Source of the DNA: CBDBIG01 sp965205845 [NCBI: bacterium]
GTDB taxonomy: Bacteria; SAR324
Length of the DNA: 64,000 nt
NCBI GenBank assembly: GCA_965205845.1
Contig: CBDBIG010000005.1
Location: 707,173 to 771,172, forward strand
Direction of reading: 5' to 3'
The notes under the pieces were generated by a model that did no database searches, was not told where the DNA came from, and saw only the letters and a list, made by a program, of their open reading frames with translations. Of the stretch, positions 26,881 to 37,001 are shown one piece after another. The first letter of the stretch is position 1. Each line of letters starts with the position of its first letter. A program made the translations under genes and the position numbers.

Positions 26881-29592
26881 TTAATGGGTTTTTGCCAACA
26901 TTTGACGCAGCACCGTTTGCAAAATTCCGCCATTGCGGTAGTAATCGACTTCCACAGCGGTATCAAGGCGGGAAATCATGCTAAATTCAAGTACTTTACC
27001 ACTGGGTTGTACGGCCTTAATTTTCAGGTCGATCCCAGGCTTCATATCGTCGGCAATGCCCTCAATCGCTATAACCTCTTCGCCAGTCAGTTGAAGGCTG
27101 TGTGCATTTTCGCCCTCTTTAAACTGCAAAGGCAATACGCCCATGCCCACGAGGTTACTGCGATGAATCCGCTCAAAGCTTTCTACCAAAACGGCTTTAA
27201 CCCCAAGTAGCATGGTGCCTTTCGCAGCCCAATCGCGCGAGCTCCCTGTGCCATACTCTTTACCACCAATAACCACCAGCCCCACACCTTCTTCTTTGTA
27301 GCGCATGGCGGCATCGTAAATGACCATCTTTTCACCGCTCGGAAAATGTTTGGTCCAGCCCCCTTCTTGTGGGGCAACCATATGGTTTTTAAGGCGAATA
27401 TTGGCAAAGGTAGCGCGCGTCATAATGTGATCATTCCCGCGTCTTGAACCGTAAGCATTAAACTGGGCGCGGGAAACATCTTTGCTGAGTAAAAATTTAC
27501 CCGCAGGGCTATCAGGCATAATCGCGCCCGCGGGAGAGATATGGTCGGTGGTAATCGAGTTCCCAAATACCCCCAGCACGCGCAAATTGGTCGGGTTTTG
27601 AACGCTCGGCACCTCTTTACGGAGACCATCGAAATAAGGCGGTTCTTGAATATAGGTCGATTGCTCATCCCATGCATACAACTCAGCACCCAAACCGCCA
27701 ATTTTATTCCACAATGGCGAGGAGTAAGCGTTTGTTTGATAGCGCTCAATAAAGTCATCGCGCGAAAGGTTACCGGCAATGGTTTGTTCAATTTCAGCAC
27801 TGGTTGGCCAAACGTCTTTCAAAAAAACATCGCCCTGACTCCCTTTGCCGATGGGCTCGGTGGTGAGGTCAAGGTTGACGTTACCTGCAATGGCATAAGC
27901 GACCACCAAAGGCGGGGAAGCGAGATAATTGGCACTGGTTAAGGGATTCACTCGGCCTTCAAAATTCCGATTTCCACTTAAGACAGCACTCGAGAGAAAG
28001 CCCGTTTCTTCAATCATTTTGGCAACAGGCGCATCCAGGGGCCCACTGTTGCCAATGCACGAGGTGCAACCATAGCCCACAATATGAAATCCGAGCTCTT
28101 CCAGATAACCGAGCAAACCTGCTTTTTCGAGATAGTCTTTGACCACCCGCGATCCAGGAGCCAAGCTGGTTTTGACATAAGGTTTGACCGCAAGGCCTTT
28201 TTCGACGGCTTTTTTGGCCAGTAAGCCCGCAGCGATTAACACGGAAGGATTGGAGGTGTTGGTACAACTGGTAATGGCAGCAAGCACGACCGCCCCTTGG
28301 GTAAGTGAAACTTTTCCTCCTTTGATTTCAATAGTTTGGGCATCATGTATCGTTTTTTCTGGACGCCCATACCCTCCCTCGCCCACAGGTGCTGAAAAAC
28401 TTTTTTGAAATCCGTGTTTCATCTCGCGCAACAATACCTTATCCTGGGGGCGTTTGGGGCCCGCCAAGCAAGGTTCAACATCGGTGAGTGAAATCCCAAT
28501 TTGCTGCGAAAATTGGGGATCCGGTGCATCCAAAGAGGCAAACAAGCCCTGCGCTTTGCTGTAACGCTCCACCATATCAATGTGTTCTTCTGTGCGGCCT
28601 GTTAAGCGTAAGTAGTCAATGGTTTTTTCATCCACTGGAAAAAAGCCCATCGTCGCACCGTACTCAGGTGCCATATTCGACAAAGCGGAACGATCTGGCA
28701 AACTAAGGGAGTGCGCCCCTGGACCATAAAATTCAACAAACTTGCTCACCACACCCAGTTTGCGCAGAATTTGCGTTACGTGTAAGGCAAGGTCGGTCGC
28801 TAAAACACCTTCTTTTAAGGCACCTTCAAGGCGGACCCCCACCACTTGTGGTGCCAGCATGTAATAGGGCTGACCTAGCATGGCTGCTTCTGCTTCAATG
28901 CCACCCACGCCCCAACCCAGTACGCCAAGGCTGTTAATCATGGTGGTATGCGAATCGGTGCCCAGTACAGTGTCCGGGCAAGCAACGGCCTCTCCGCCTG
29001 CCTCGCTCAAGCGAACCACTTTGGCTAAGTGCTCCATATTGACTTGATGCACAATACCCGTTGACGGGGGGATAACGGTGAAATTGTCGAAAGCATTTGC
29101 GCCCCATTTTAAAAACGCATAGCGCTCACCATTACGCTCATACTCGCGGGCTTCATTATAGACTTGCGCGTTACTGCTACCATAGGCATCCACTTGAACA
29201 GAATGGTCAATCACCAGTTCAGTGGGAATCAAGGGGTTGATCCGGCTGGGAGAACCATTTAACTGCTTCATCGCCACGCGCATGGCAGCCAAATCGACCA
29301 CCGCGGGCACCCCAGTAAAATCTTGCATTAACACGCGTGCGGGCATAAAGGGTGTTTCATTGCTCGCTGTGGTATCGGCCGTCCATTTCGCTAAATTTTC
29401 CACATCGGATTCTGTTACAAGGCCTTTGCCAGCATGGCGTAACACCGATTCTAAAACGATTCGAATCGACCGTGGCAAGGTCGCAAGGCTGCTACAAACG
29501 TTGGCTTTTTCCAATGCTTCCAAATGGTACATCCAAACGTTGCCATTTTTTGTGCTTAGGCGACTACGAGAATTAAAAGCGTGTTGTTCCAT
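26881..29592 (-). CDS. acnA: aconitate hydratase A
   Basis: A ~903-residue AcnA/IRP-type aconitase interconverting citrate and isocitrate in the TCA cycle. The three [4Fe-4S] cysteines lie in AITSCTNTSNPSV and GYGCTSCIGNSG. Other family segments are VLGTDSHTTMINSLGVLGWGVGGIEAEA, the QDFTGVPAVVDLA segment, FGNSITTDHISPAG and the swivel-domain GKEYGTGSSRDWAAKG. I start at the ATG for MEQHAFNSRSRLS; an in-frame TTG six codons upstream (29610) is less likely. The 2-methyl-aconitase AcnD is a close paralogue, but the sequence looks like general AcnA. Confidence 0.96.
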   Translation of the reverse strand: MEQHAFNSRSRLSTKNGNVWMYHLEALEKANVCSSLATLPRSIRIVLESVLRHAGKGLVTESDVENLAKWTADTTASNETPFMPARVLMQDFTGVPAVVDLAAMRVAMKQLNGSPSRINPLIPTELVIDHSVQVDAYGSSNAQVYNEAREYERNGERYAFLKWGANAFDNFTVIPPSTGIVHQVNMEHLAKVVRLSEAGGEAVACPDTVLGTDSHTTMINSLGVLGWGVGGIEAEAAMLGQPYYMLAPQVVGVRLEGALKEGVLATDLALHVTQILRKLGVVSKFVEFYGPGAHSLSLPDRSALSNMAPEYGATMGFFPVDEKTIDYLRLTGRTEEHIDMVERYSKAQGLFASLDAPDPQFSQQIGISLTDVEPCLAGPKRPQDKVLLREMKHGFQKSFSAPVGEGGYGRPEKTIHDAQTIEIKGGKVSLTQGAVVLAAITSCTNTSNPSVLIAAGLLAKKAVEKGLAVKPYVKTSLAPGSRVVKDYLEKAGLLGYLEELGFHIVGYGCTSCIGNSGPLDAPVAKMIEETGFLSSAVLSGNRNFEGRVNPLTSANYLASPPLVVAYAIAGNVNLDLTTEPIGKGSQGDVFLKDVWPTSAEIEQTIAGNLSRDDFIERYQTNAYSSPLWNKIGGLGAELYAWDEQSTYIQEPPYFDGLRKEVPSVQNPTNLRVLGVFGNSITTDHISPAGAIMPDSPAGKFLLSKDVSRAQFNAYGSRRGNDHIMTRATFANIRLKNHMVAPQEGGWTKHFPSGEKMVIYDAAMRYKEEGVGLVVIGGKEYGTGSSRDWAAKGTMLLGVKAVLVESFERIHRSNLVGMGVLPLQFKEGENAHSLQLTGEEVIAIEGIADDMKPGIDLKIKAVQPSGKVLEFSMISRLDTAVEVDYYRNGGILQTVLRQMLAKTH

Positions 29593-29594
29593 TA

Positions 29595-30114
29595 TGTTCA
29601 AATCAATCAAGCATGGGTGTTCGAATAACTTCTTATCTCAATAAAAACGACTGTTAAGCTTTTATGGGTAGGCAGGCATCATTGGATGCAGATGAATGCA
29701 CTCCCCGTTTGCCCCAACAGACAAGGTACAATACTGGCACATAAACCATGGGTTTGCCAGACAGCATTGTTGCTAAATCACCCGCTGAAAAATGGCAACG
29801 TTGCCCGTCGATTAGGGGACGAGGTTTTGCAATAAAGCAGTTGCCATGTTTCATCTTTGCATGCCATAAGAATGGTGCAAGGCAAGTGCAGGGAAAAATA
29901 AAATCACCCCCTTGGTTTAAGGATCCCTGTGTGGCTACGTTGCCACGTTGTTATTTTTCAGAAATATATATCAAGGCAAGTGCAGGGAAAAATAAAATCA
30001 CCCCCTTGGTTTAAGGATCCCTGTGTGGCTACGTTGCCACGTTGTTATTTTTTAGAAATATATATCCCAGTCACATATTGTGATGGCACACCCTAACTGT
30101 GAGTTGCTGTAACC
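29595..30114. other. ilvC upstream region
   Basis: About 520 bp between divergent acnA and ilvC. It holds a 94-bp tandem duplication (29878-30065) with terminator-like hairpins. No gene or T-box-like antiterminator is recognised in the rest. Confidence 0.5.
29878..30065 (+). repeat. 94-bp tandem duplication with hairpin, upstream of ilvC
   Basis: The unit starting CAAGGCAAGTGCAGGG occurs at 29878 and 29972, nearly identical. Each copy has GTGGC-TACGTT-GCCAC followed by GTTGTTATTTTT, a short hairpin plus T-run that looks like a weak intrinsic terminator or attenuator on the plus strand, i.e. toward ilvC. No leader peptide rich in Ile/Leu/Val is visible, so attenuation is only a possibility. 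Confidence 0.85.
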
Positions 30115-31158
30115 GTGAAAAAAATTGACATCAAAGGCTATCAAGAAACCATCATTGAGCGCAGTGATTACCCACTTGAGAAAACAAAGGGAATTTTAAA
30201 CCAGGAAACCACCGCTATTTTGGGCTACGGCCCACAAGGGCGTGGTCAAGGGCTTAACATGCGTGACCAAGGGTTTCATGTTATTTTGGGTTTAAGAAAA
30301 GGGCGCAGTTGGGACCTTGCTTTAGAAGATGGATGGGAAGAAGGTGTTTCGTTATTTGAAATGGAGGCCGCCGCACAAAAAGGAAGTATCATTCAATACC
30401 TCGTTTCTGATGCAGGGCAAATTCCCATGTGGCCTGTGGTAAAGAGTTGCTTAAATGAGGGGGATTGCCTCTATTTTTCTCACGGATTTGGGATTGTGTT
30501 TAACGACCAAACAAACATTGCACCGCCAGAAAATGTGGATGTGGTGATGGTGGCCCCCAAGGGCAGTGGCTTGTCGGTTAGGCGCTTGTTTGAACAAGGA
30601 AGTGGGATTAATGCTTCCTATGCGGTGCATCAAGATTACACGGGGCGAGCAAGAGAGCGTTGCCTTGCCACCGCCTTTGCCATTGGCTCTGCCCATGTAT
30701 TTGAAACCACTTTTGAGCACGAGGTGTATAGCGATTTAACGGGAGAGAGGTCGGTGCTGATGGGATTGATTGAGGGGGCGTTTCGTGCGCAGTTTAACGT
30801 GCTCCGTAAAAAAGGCCATTCGCCCTCTGAAGCATTTAATGAAACCGTTGAAGAAGCGTTAACCAGTTTGTACCCGCTTATTCATGAGCGCGGGATGGAT
30901 TGGATGTATGCCAATTGCTCGGTTACTGCACAGCGCGGTGCCTTAGATTGGGCGCCTAAGTTTCAAAAAGTGCTTGAGCCCGTTATTGAAGAAGTGTACG
31001 ACCGTGTTAAGTCGGGGGAGGAAACGCGGATTGCCATCGATTCAAACTCCCGGGATAATTACCGAGAGCAGCTCGAGAAGGAACTAAAAGCGGTTGATGA
31101 ATCAGAACTATGGACTGCGGGTAGGGCGTTGCGCCCACTGCGCCCACAACCCAAATAA
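30115..31158 (+). CDS. ilvC: ketol-acid reductoisomerase (NAD(P)+)
   Basis: A 347-residue KARI that isomerises and reduces acetolactate or acetohydroxybutyrate in branched-chain amino-acid synthesis. It has the Rossmann motif LGYGPQGRGQGLNMRDQGF and SHGFGIVF. It also has the PKGSGLSVRRLFEQGSGINASYAV segment, then the Mg2+-binding knotted helical domain (TFEHEVYSDLTGERSVLMG, with Asp and Glu ligands). The sequence belongs to the variant with Gln-Gly-Arg in the cofactor loop and with SVRRLF, as in some Bacteroidetes/planctomycete-like enzymes; the lineage is inference. The start is GTG at 30115. No ilvB/H is adjacent. Confidence 0.93.
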   Translation: MKKIDIKGYQETIIERSDYPLEKTKGILNQETTAILGYGPQGRGQGLNMRDQGFHVILGLRKGRSWDLALEDGWEEGVSLFEMEAAAQKGSIIQYLVSDAGQIPMWPVVKSCLNEGDCLYFSHGFGIVFNDQTNIAPPENVDVVMVAPKGSGLSVRRLFEQGSGINASYAVHQDYTGRARERCLATAFAIGSAHVFETTFEHEVYSDLTGERSVLMGLIEGAFRAQFNVLRKKGHSPSEAFNETVEEALTSLYPLIHERGMDWMYANCSVTAQRGALDWAPKFQKVLEPVIEEVYDRVKSGEETRIAIDSNSRDNYREQLEKELKAVDESELWTAGRALRPLRPQPK

Positions 31159-31171
31159 GCGGTGCTCTAGT

Positions 31172-34100
31172 TTACGCTTTTGCCTCTGGTTTTTCTGCCT
31201 TTTCTGGGCTGGGGGGTGAGATCCCTTCTTCTATGGGTGTGGTTTCTCCGGTAAGTGTCGTCGAATTACGCCCCTCTTGTGCTGTCGTTTTTCCCGCATC
31301 ATCTGGCATGGCAAACGGTTCCCCCCCCCCACCTAGTGCTTGGGTACCAGCAGCCTGTGCCATTTGTGGAGTGGGGGTTTTTCCCGCTGCTGCGGGGCTT
31401 GCGCCTGGTTGTGTGTCCACGGAAAAATCTGGCAACTTGCTCTCTGCCCATGCCATGTCATCTCTTATTTCATCGCGAGCCACCTTTGGAGCACTCTTGG
31501 GCGTTGTTCGGGGATCACCCGCAGCAGGGGCGTCGCCATTTACAGAGTATGCCTGGTTATTTTCCATCCAGTTTGCATCTTTCTCGAGTGCTGCGACATA
31601 ACCATCGCCTTTCGCGTTATCTGCGTCACCCTTTTCGATCAAACTCGCTTGAGGCGCAAACACCTCATCGTGCACGATGGGTTCTGAGGCCTGATCTTCT
31701 TGAGACGCTCCTTTTGCATCTTTTTGTGCAAAGGAATCGACATGCATTTTTTGCGCGAACGAATCTTTTATCTTTTGCCCTTCTGCCTCCTTACTCAGGG
31801 CCTGGCTCGTAATCACATCCTCGTTCAAGATTACCAAATCCTCCATATCCCCATGAGACAAGAAGCCCGCCAGGTGACGCACCAAAATATTGAGCAAGTT
31901 TGCTTGGCGAAGCAAGTCATCAGCGATGGTGACACTTTCTTGTGAAAGGGTCGAATTTGCTTGTGTGGACTGCCTTAGACCCTCAATCGCATCTTGAAAG
32001 GAGCGGGCCGTTTTCGCCAAGTTACCATTGGTTCGACCTAAATTTTGCAAGATTTTATAGATTTGTGAGACAAATTCGTGAATGCGTTCCATAGCCTTGG
32101 CGGCTTCATCTGCCGCCTCGGTACCCACCTCTGCTTCTTTTTGAGATAAATCAAGCAGTTTGTAGGTTTGTTCCGCTGCACCCGCACTCCGTCCAGCCAG
32201 GTTGCTCACCTCATCGGCCACCACAGAAAAGCCCTTACCATAGGTGCCCGCCCGTGCAGCCTCAACCGCAGCATTTAATGCAAGCAAGTTGGTTTGAAAT
32301 GCAATCTCATCGATCGAACGCACGACTTCAACCGTTTGTTCCGAAGCTTGATGAATCCCTTTCATGGCATGGCTAAGCCGTACGCTTGCCTCCTCGCTCA
32401 CCCTTGTATAGAGGTTTGCCTGGCGAGCACGGCGTTCACTATCTAAAGTACCTTGGGTACTCGTTTTTAAGAGGTTGTGCATTTTGTGCATGTAGTTGTT
32501 CAAAACTTCAGAGATACGATTTTGGGAGTCAACCTCCGTCACCAAAGCATGCCCCGATTTTTGTACCTGTAGGGCTGATTTTTGTAACCGTGTTGCCACC
32601 CGCTCCATCTCAGCAATCACATCATCAATAGGGGCAGCAAGGTAGCGTATAGCACGAGAAACAACCCACCACATTAAGGCTAAAACGCCTATGATGATGA
32701 TAAGCAAGAGCAGAAAACTGAAAGCGACGACGGCAAAATCCTGCTCAATATCTTTTTGCAAACGCACGTAGACCTGGGCCATGGTATCGCCAAAAGTATC
32801 ATGAAGACCAACAAGAACCTGCGTGCCTTGACCAACCCATCCTTTGACATTTATTTCAGTGCCAAAGTTTTGAAAACTTGCTTTTTCAGCAGAGGCCAGC
32901 AAATCTTTTTGCCCTTGGTCTAATACGTTCCCGTCTTCAATCAATACGGGTCCATTTACCAATGTTTCAAACACAATATCCAAAAATTGAAAATATTCAG
33001 AAATATCATGTTGAACACCTTCATCGCGACCATGCACATCTTGACCAGATATTGGGATTGTATCGTTTGAATCGGCAAATGATCTGCGAATGGAATAAGC
33101 CGTTCGATTCCCTAAGTTCAACAAGGAACGTACCCCCGTACTAGGGACCTTGCCTACAGCCCATTCGGTAGACAGAGCAAGCCATTGTGTAAAAAATAGT
33201 TCTTGATTACGCAGCGTACGATTTAAGGAATAGAAAAAGGTCAATGCATCGTGGGAACCATGACCTATGCTACCGCCCCCTAATATCTCACCCAGCCATT
33301 GGCCCAATCGGGGAATATCATAGCTGTGCAACAAAGCATCTTGCCCAATCTGCCCGGCATCGACTTGTTTTCGTACAGTCGTAACATTTCGTGTGTTGAG
33401 ATCATCTGAAAAACCAACCAAAAAGCCGCCTATACTGGGTGATGCGTAATATTCTGCAATCAATTCCGCTTCCGTTTGCTCACGTGGTAGCAAGGGTTTC
33501 ATCAAAGTCACAAGGAATGTCGTATCCTCGCCAGTCACGGGATCCTCTGCAACGACAATGGGTGTGTCGACGATCCCCTTTGCCTGCGTATTTGCAGTGG
33601 GATCGACCGCAGTGGGGGCTTTGGCGCTCGCATCGGCATCTACAAGGGTTTCTTGTGCACTGGCGTCAGTGTCTGAATCTGGAGATGCTGCCTGTGTGTC
33701 TATCACTTCTTCATCCGATTCTTCGTTCCCCAACTCGACCGCAAAGTTGATATCAGAAAAGCCTTCTGAATCTACGCCCGTTTTATCTGTATCCGTCTCC
33801 AACTCGATGGCAAAGTCGCCACCAGAAAAGTCTGTTGAATCTACGCCCGTTTCACCCTCCGTTTCACCCTCCGTTTCACCCTGTGCTTCCTCTTCCGTAA
33901 AACTGGGCATACTAAAAGATATTTCGGTATCGAAGTCACCCTCTCCTTTAGCATCGGCTTCATTATTTTCTGCTGTGGGATCACCGGGTTCGGGTTGAAC
34001 CGCTGGGCTTGATGCTGTGGGATCACCGGGTTCGGGTTGAACCGCTGGGCTTGATGCTGTGGGATCACCGGGTTCGGGTTGAACCGCTGGGCTTGATGCT

Positions 34101-34609
34101 GTGGGATCACCGGGTTCGGGTTGAACCGCTGGGCTTGATGCTGTGGGATCACCGGGTTCGGGTTGAACCGCTGGGCTTGATGCTGTGGGATCACCGGGTT
34201 CGGGTTGAACCGTGTTGTCTGGCAGTCCCTCCGTAGCGGGAAGAGGGGAAACGAACCCCTCGATCACCCCCCCCCCCTGCGCTGTTTGCACAACGCGGTC
34301 GACATCCGCTTTTAACTGCTGAAAATCTGTAATGGCAGCATCGGTTTGCATCCGTGCTTTAAGCAACTGCGGTCGATAGGCTCCATCGACGAGCAATAAG
34401 GCAGAAAGACCGCGCTCAATTTGCATGCTGTGCAGCACACGAGATGCAGATTGCAAAATGCTTATTCTGGCAGCGGATTGTTTGGTATGGTCAATTTCCT
34501 CCAACCTACCAATGAGTCGCCCGTAGGCAAAATAGAGCATTACAGCTAAGGGAAGCAAGGTGAGGATGATCATCCTAAGGCGTAGTCCACCTAAACCTTT
34601 ATTTTTCAA
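31172..34609 (-). CDS. methyl-accepting chemotaxis protein with NIT-type sensor domain
   Basis: A 1145-residue inner-membrane chemoreceptor. TM1 is at residues ~11-29. A periplasmic region follows whose flanks look like the NIT nitrate/nitrite-sensor fold ([22 protein letters not shown], then later [21 protein letters not shown]). TM2 is at about residues 625-650, followed by a HAMP-like linker. The signalling tip has [23 protein letters not shown] and [13 protein letters not shown]. The tail after ~900 is a long acidic, low-complexity extension. The sensor domain is interrupted by ~250 acidic residues, beginning with six [14 protein letters not shown] repeats. It should feed CheA/CheY-controlled flagella. 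A sigma28-like -10 element lies upstream. Confidence 0.93.
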   Translation of the reverse strand: MKNKGLGGLRLRMIILTLLPLAVMLYFAYGRLIGRLEEIDHTKQSAARISILQSASRVLHSMQIERGLSALLLVDGAYRPQLLKARMQTDAAITDFQQLKADVDRVVQTAQGGGVIEGFVSPLPATEGLPDNTVQPEPGDPTASSPAVQPEPGDPTASSPAVQPEPGDPTASSPAVQPEPGDPTASSPAVQPEPGDPTASSPAVQPEPGDPTAENNEADAKGEGDFDTEISFSMPSFTEEEAQGETEGETEGETGVDSTDFSGGDFAIELETDTDKTGVDSEGFSDINFAVELGNEESDEEVIDTQAASPDSDTDASAQETLVDADASAKAPTAVDPTANTQAKGIVDTPIVVAEDPVTGEDTTFLVTLMKPLLPREQTEAELIAEYYASPSIGGFLVGFSDDLNTRNVTTVRKQVDAGQIGQDALLHSYDIPRLGQWLGEILGGGSIGHGSHDALTFFYSLNRTLRNQELFFTQWLALSTEWAVGKVPSTGVRSLLNLGNRTAYSIRRSFADSNDTIPISGQDVHGRDEGVQHDISEYFQFLDIVFETLVNGPVLIEDGNVLDQGQKDLLASAEKASFQNFGTEINVKGWVGQGTQVLVGLHDTFGDTMAQVYVRLQKDIEQDFAVVAFSFLLLLIIIIGVLALMWWVVSRAIRYLAAPIDDVIAEMERVATRLQKSALQVQKSGHALVTEVDSQNRISEVLNNYMHKMHNLLKTSTQGTLDSERRARQANLYTRVSEEASVRLSHAMKGIHQASEQTVEVVRSIDEIAFQTNLLALNAAVEAARAGTYGKGFSVVADEVSNLAGRSAGAAEQTYKLLDLSQKEAEVGTEAADEAAKAMERIHEFVSQIYKILQNLGRTNGNLAKTARSFQDAIEGLRQSTQANSTLSQESVTIADDLLRQANLLNILVRHLAGFLSHGDMEDLVILNEDVITSQALSKEAEGQKIKDSFAQKMHVDSFAQKDAKGASQEDQASEPIVHDEVFAPQASLIEKGDADNAKGDGYVAALEKDANWMENNQAYSVNGDAPAAGDPRTTPKSAPKVARDEIRDDMAWAESKLPDFSVDTQPGASPAAAGKTPTPQMAQAAGTQALGGGGEPFAMPDDAGKTTAQEGRNSTTLTGETTPIEEGISPPSPEKAEKPEAKA
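33972..34211 (-). repeat. 42-bp tandem repeats inside the chemoreceptor gene (about 5.7 copies)
   Basis: Each 42-bp unit encodes 14 residues, [14 protein letters not shown]. Six copies begin with [10 protein letters not shown], the last diverging into ENNEADAK. The copies are identical at DNA level, including third positions, so they expanded recently. They are in frame and extend a disordered acidic insert in the periplasmic domain. Confidence 0.97.
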
Positions 34610-34637
34610 AACAAAATCCTTATGAGCTAAGGGGCTA

Positions 34638-34664
34638 TTATCGACGGGGAATTAATTTGTACTT
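34638..34664 (-). promoter_or_regulatory. candidate sigma28 (FliA) promoter of the chemoreceptor gene
   Basis: On the minus strand GTCGATAA (34638-34645) matches 7 of 8 bases of the FliA -10 consensus GCCGATAA. It lies about 29 bp upstream of the chemoreceptor start. The -35 at the right distance (AAGTACAA) is a poor match. FliA control would suit a chemoreceptor. Confidence 0.3.
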
Positions 34665-35115
34665 GGCCGGCAGATGGTATGGGTCGTCTATATTGATAGG
34701 GCCATGCCATATTGTATAGGGCCATGCCATTTTGCCAATCGGGTTTTTACGGTAATACTCTCTTCACATTTTGTGTGATTAAGTACTGTGCTTGGCAACG
34801 ATACTACCCCTTTTTGAGGGATTATCATACTGCATCCCTCAATTTTATGGCAGAGCGTGTTTTTTTTTAAAAAAATGCTTTCGACAACAGCCAAGCATGT
34901 TCTTAGATTTTTCCGGAGCACTTTGGCAACACAGCGTTATTTTTTAAAACGGGTGCTTGCATGGTATGGTGAGATCCAAAAACATAATTCAGTGGCTTGT
35001 TACCAAAGTTGTTTGTGATGCTTGTACTTGCATAAAGCATGCACTGCTTTTTATTTTTGATTAAAAAATACGCGAAAACATCCAATTTTGATCAGCGAGT
35101 TGTTTTTAAAAAGTT
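34646..35115. other. AT-rich divergent intergenic region
   Basis: About 470 bp between the chemoreceptor and pepP starts. Apart from the candidate promoter and one terminator-like hairpin I see no gene. A duplicated word (AGGGCCATGCCAT at about 34699 and 34719) is present. Confidence 0.5.
34814..34846 (+). terminator. intrinsic terminator-like hairpin
   Basis: TTGAGGGA (34814-34821) pairs perfectly with TCCCTCAA (34835-34842) across a 13-nt loop and is followed by TTTT on the plus strand. No plus-strand gene ends here, so a small transcript or a leader is possible. Confidence 0.45.
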
Positions 35116-36945
35116 ATGACGCCCTCATCTATTAAGCCCCCACCGCATTTATCCCCTTTACGTGCCATGATGCAATCCCAGCAATTGAACTGGGTATTGC
35201 TGCTCTCTTGTGATGCGCATCAAAGTGAGTATTCTCCTGAACATTGGCAGGTACGCCAGGCATTTACGGGCTTTCGTGGTTCTGCTGGAGATGCCTTGGT
35301 GGGGACACATGAAACCCACCTATGGGTTGATTCGCGCTACCACCTGCAAGCAGAACAACAAGCACCTTGGGCAAGTATTCATAAACTAGGAGAAAAACAG
35401 GTTGTTTCATGGCTTGAATGGCTGGTCCAAAAAGCCCAAACGGGTCAAGCCTTTACCCTTGGTATCCACCCTATGCAGGTGACGATGCGGCTGTTTCAAA
35501 AAATAGCGTGCGCCTTCAAAAATAGTCAGGCAAAGGTGGTGCTCCTGCCCCAAAATAGTTTGCACGAAGCATGGACACATGCTCCCAAGCGCCCTGGGAG
35601 TAAAGTGTTTGCCTTGCCTAAAAAATGGACCGGAGAAAGCGCAAAGGAGAAATTGTCGCGCGTGCGTAGAATGATGGCAAGCCATTCAGGTGGAATGGAT
35701 GCATTGCTCTTGACCCGTTTGGATGAGGTCGCTTGGCTTTCTAATTTGCGTGGCAGAGATGTTCCTCACAACCCCGTGTTTGAAAGTTGGCTCCTAATCA
35801 CTCCAAACCAAGCGTTTCTCTATAGCGATAATCCATTGCAAGCCATAGCACAGCAAACCATCGAAGGGGTGTTTCAATGGTTGCCTTACGATGGTGTGTA
35901 TCCCCAATTGGCGGCATTGGCAAAAGCAAAAGCAAAGGTGTGGTTGGACCCCAATGCGGTCAATATGCGTTTGGCAAAAGCCTTGGAAGGCGCAGTGCAC
36001 CACACCACACCCGTCCCCCCCGTCATGGCATTCAAGGCTCAAAAAAATACGGCTGAAATCAAGCAAAGCGAGGTCGCGCATTTGCGTGCAGGCTGCGCTT
36101 TTGTGCGCGCCTTGTACGCCTTAGAAACCCAGTTGAAAACTGCCCAGCAGATCAGCGAAGCCCGTTTTGCCTCTTCGCTTTTTGAAGAGTATGCTAAGGA
36201 AGAGGATTTTGTTGAATTGAGTTTTCCCACCATTGCGGGGTATGGACCCAATGCGGCCATTGTGCATTACGGAACTCCCAGCAAAGAAGTGTTTTTGCAG
36301 CCAGGGAGCATGTTGCTGGTGGATTCTGGAATACAAATCGCAGGTGCCACCACCGATGCCACCCGCACGATTGCCATTGGCCCACCAAGCCCTTTATTGT
36401 GTGCGCGTTATACCCAAGTGCTACGTGGACACATTCGCTTGGCGCAACAAATATTTCCAGAAGATTGCAGCGGGCAAGCATTGGATGCCTTGGCACGCAG
36501 TGTGCTTTGGCAACAAGGCCTTGACTTTGGCCACGGGACAGGGCACGGGGTAGGGGCATTTTTAAACGTACACGAAGGACCTTACCATATCTCACCACGG
36601 GTAAAATCTGCTTTGCGGGTGGGTGTCATTATTTCTAACGAACCAGGGTGGTATCAAGATGGTTGGGGGGGGATTCGCTGCGAGAATTTGTATGTCGTGG
36701 AAGAGGCCAGCCATTTGTCTGCCGACACTAGCGGCAGAAAATGGCTCCGGTTTCGGCCCTTAACTTTAATGCCTTTCGATAGCAGCATGATCCAATGGAA
36801 AATGCTTAGCCACGAAGAACTGGCATGGCTTACAAACTACCATCGGCACGTTTGCATTACGCTGTCTCCTTCGCTGCAAGCGCCGCAACAGCAATGGCTT
36901 TCCCGTGCTTGCGCGATACCCGTAATGGATGCGCCATTGGATTAA
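35116..36945 (+). CDS. pepP: M24-family Xaa-Pro aminopeptidase
   Basis: A 609-residue aminopeptidase P that removes the N-terminal residue from Xaa-Pro peptides in the cytosol. Two creatinase-like N-terminal domains are followed by a pita-bread catalytic domain. The metal ligands are visible: Asp in LLVDSGIQ, Asp in TTDATRT, His in GHGTGHGVGAFLNVHEGP, Glu in ISNEPGWYQD and Glu in IRCENLYVV. The large three-domain architecture (about 600 residues) matches the eukaryotic/alphaproteobacterial-type enzyme rather than E. coli PepP (about 440). The start ATG at 35116 fits. Confidence 0.95.
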   Translation: MTPSSIKPPPHLSPLRAMMQSQQLNWVLLLSCDAHQSEYSPEHWQVRQAFTGFRGSAGDALVGTHETHLWVDSRYHLQAEQQAPWASIHKLGEKQVVSWLEWLVQKAQTGQAFTLGIHPMQVTMRLFQKIACAFKNSQAKVVLLPQNSLHEAWTHAPKRPGSKVFALPKKWTGESAKEKLSRVRRMMASHSGGMDALLLTRLDEVAWLSNLRGRDVPHNPVFESWLLITPNQAFLYSDNPLQAIAQQTIEGVFQWLPYDGVYPQLAALAKAKAKVWLDPNAVNMRLAKALEGAVHHTTPVPPVMAFKAQKNTAEIKQSEVAHLRAGCAFVRALYALETQLKTAQQISEARFASSLFEEYAKEEDFVELSFPTIAGYGPNAAIVHYGTPSKEVFLQPGSMLLVDSGIQIAGATTDATRTIAIGPPSPLLCARYTQVLRGHIRLAQQIFPEDCSGQALDALARSVLWQQGLDFGHGTGHGVGAFLNVHEGPYHISPRVKSALRVGVIISNEPGWYQDGWGGIRCENLYVVEEASHLSADTSGRKWLRFRPLTLMPFDSSMIQWKMLSHEELAWLTNYHRHVCITLSPSLQAPQQQWLSRACAIPVMDAPLD

Positions 36946-37001
36946 CCCCATTTTTACGGATAACACGGTGGCACTCCGCTGCCTTTTTGCGAACATGATG
37001 A

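Noticed and set aside
33558-33998. Plus-strand 146-residue frame opposite the chemoreceptor
   Set aside because: Opposite strand of an acidic low-complexity coding stretch, hence a Ser/Val-rich shadow.
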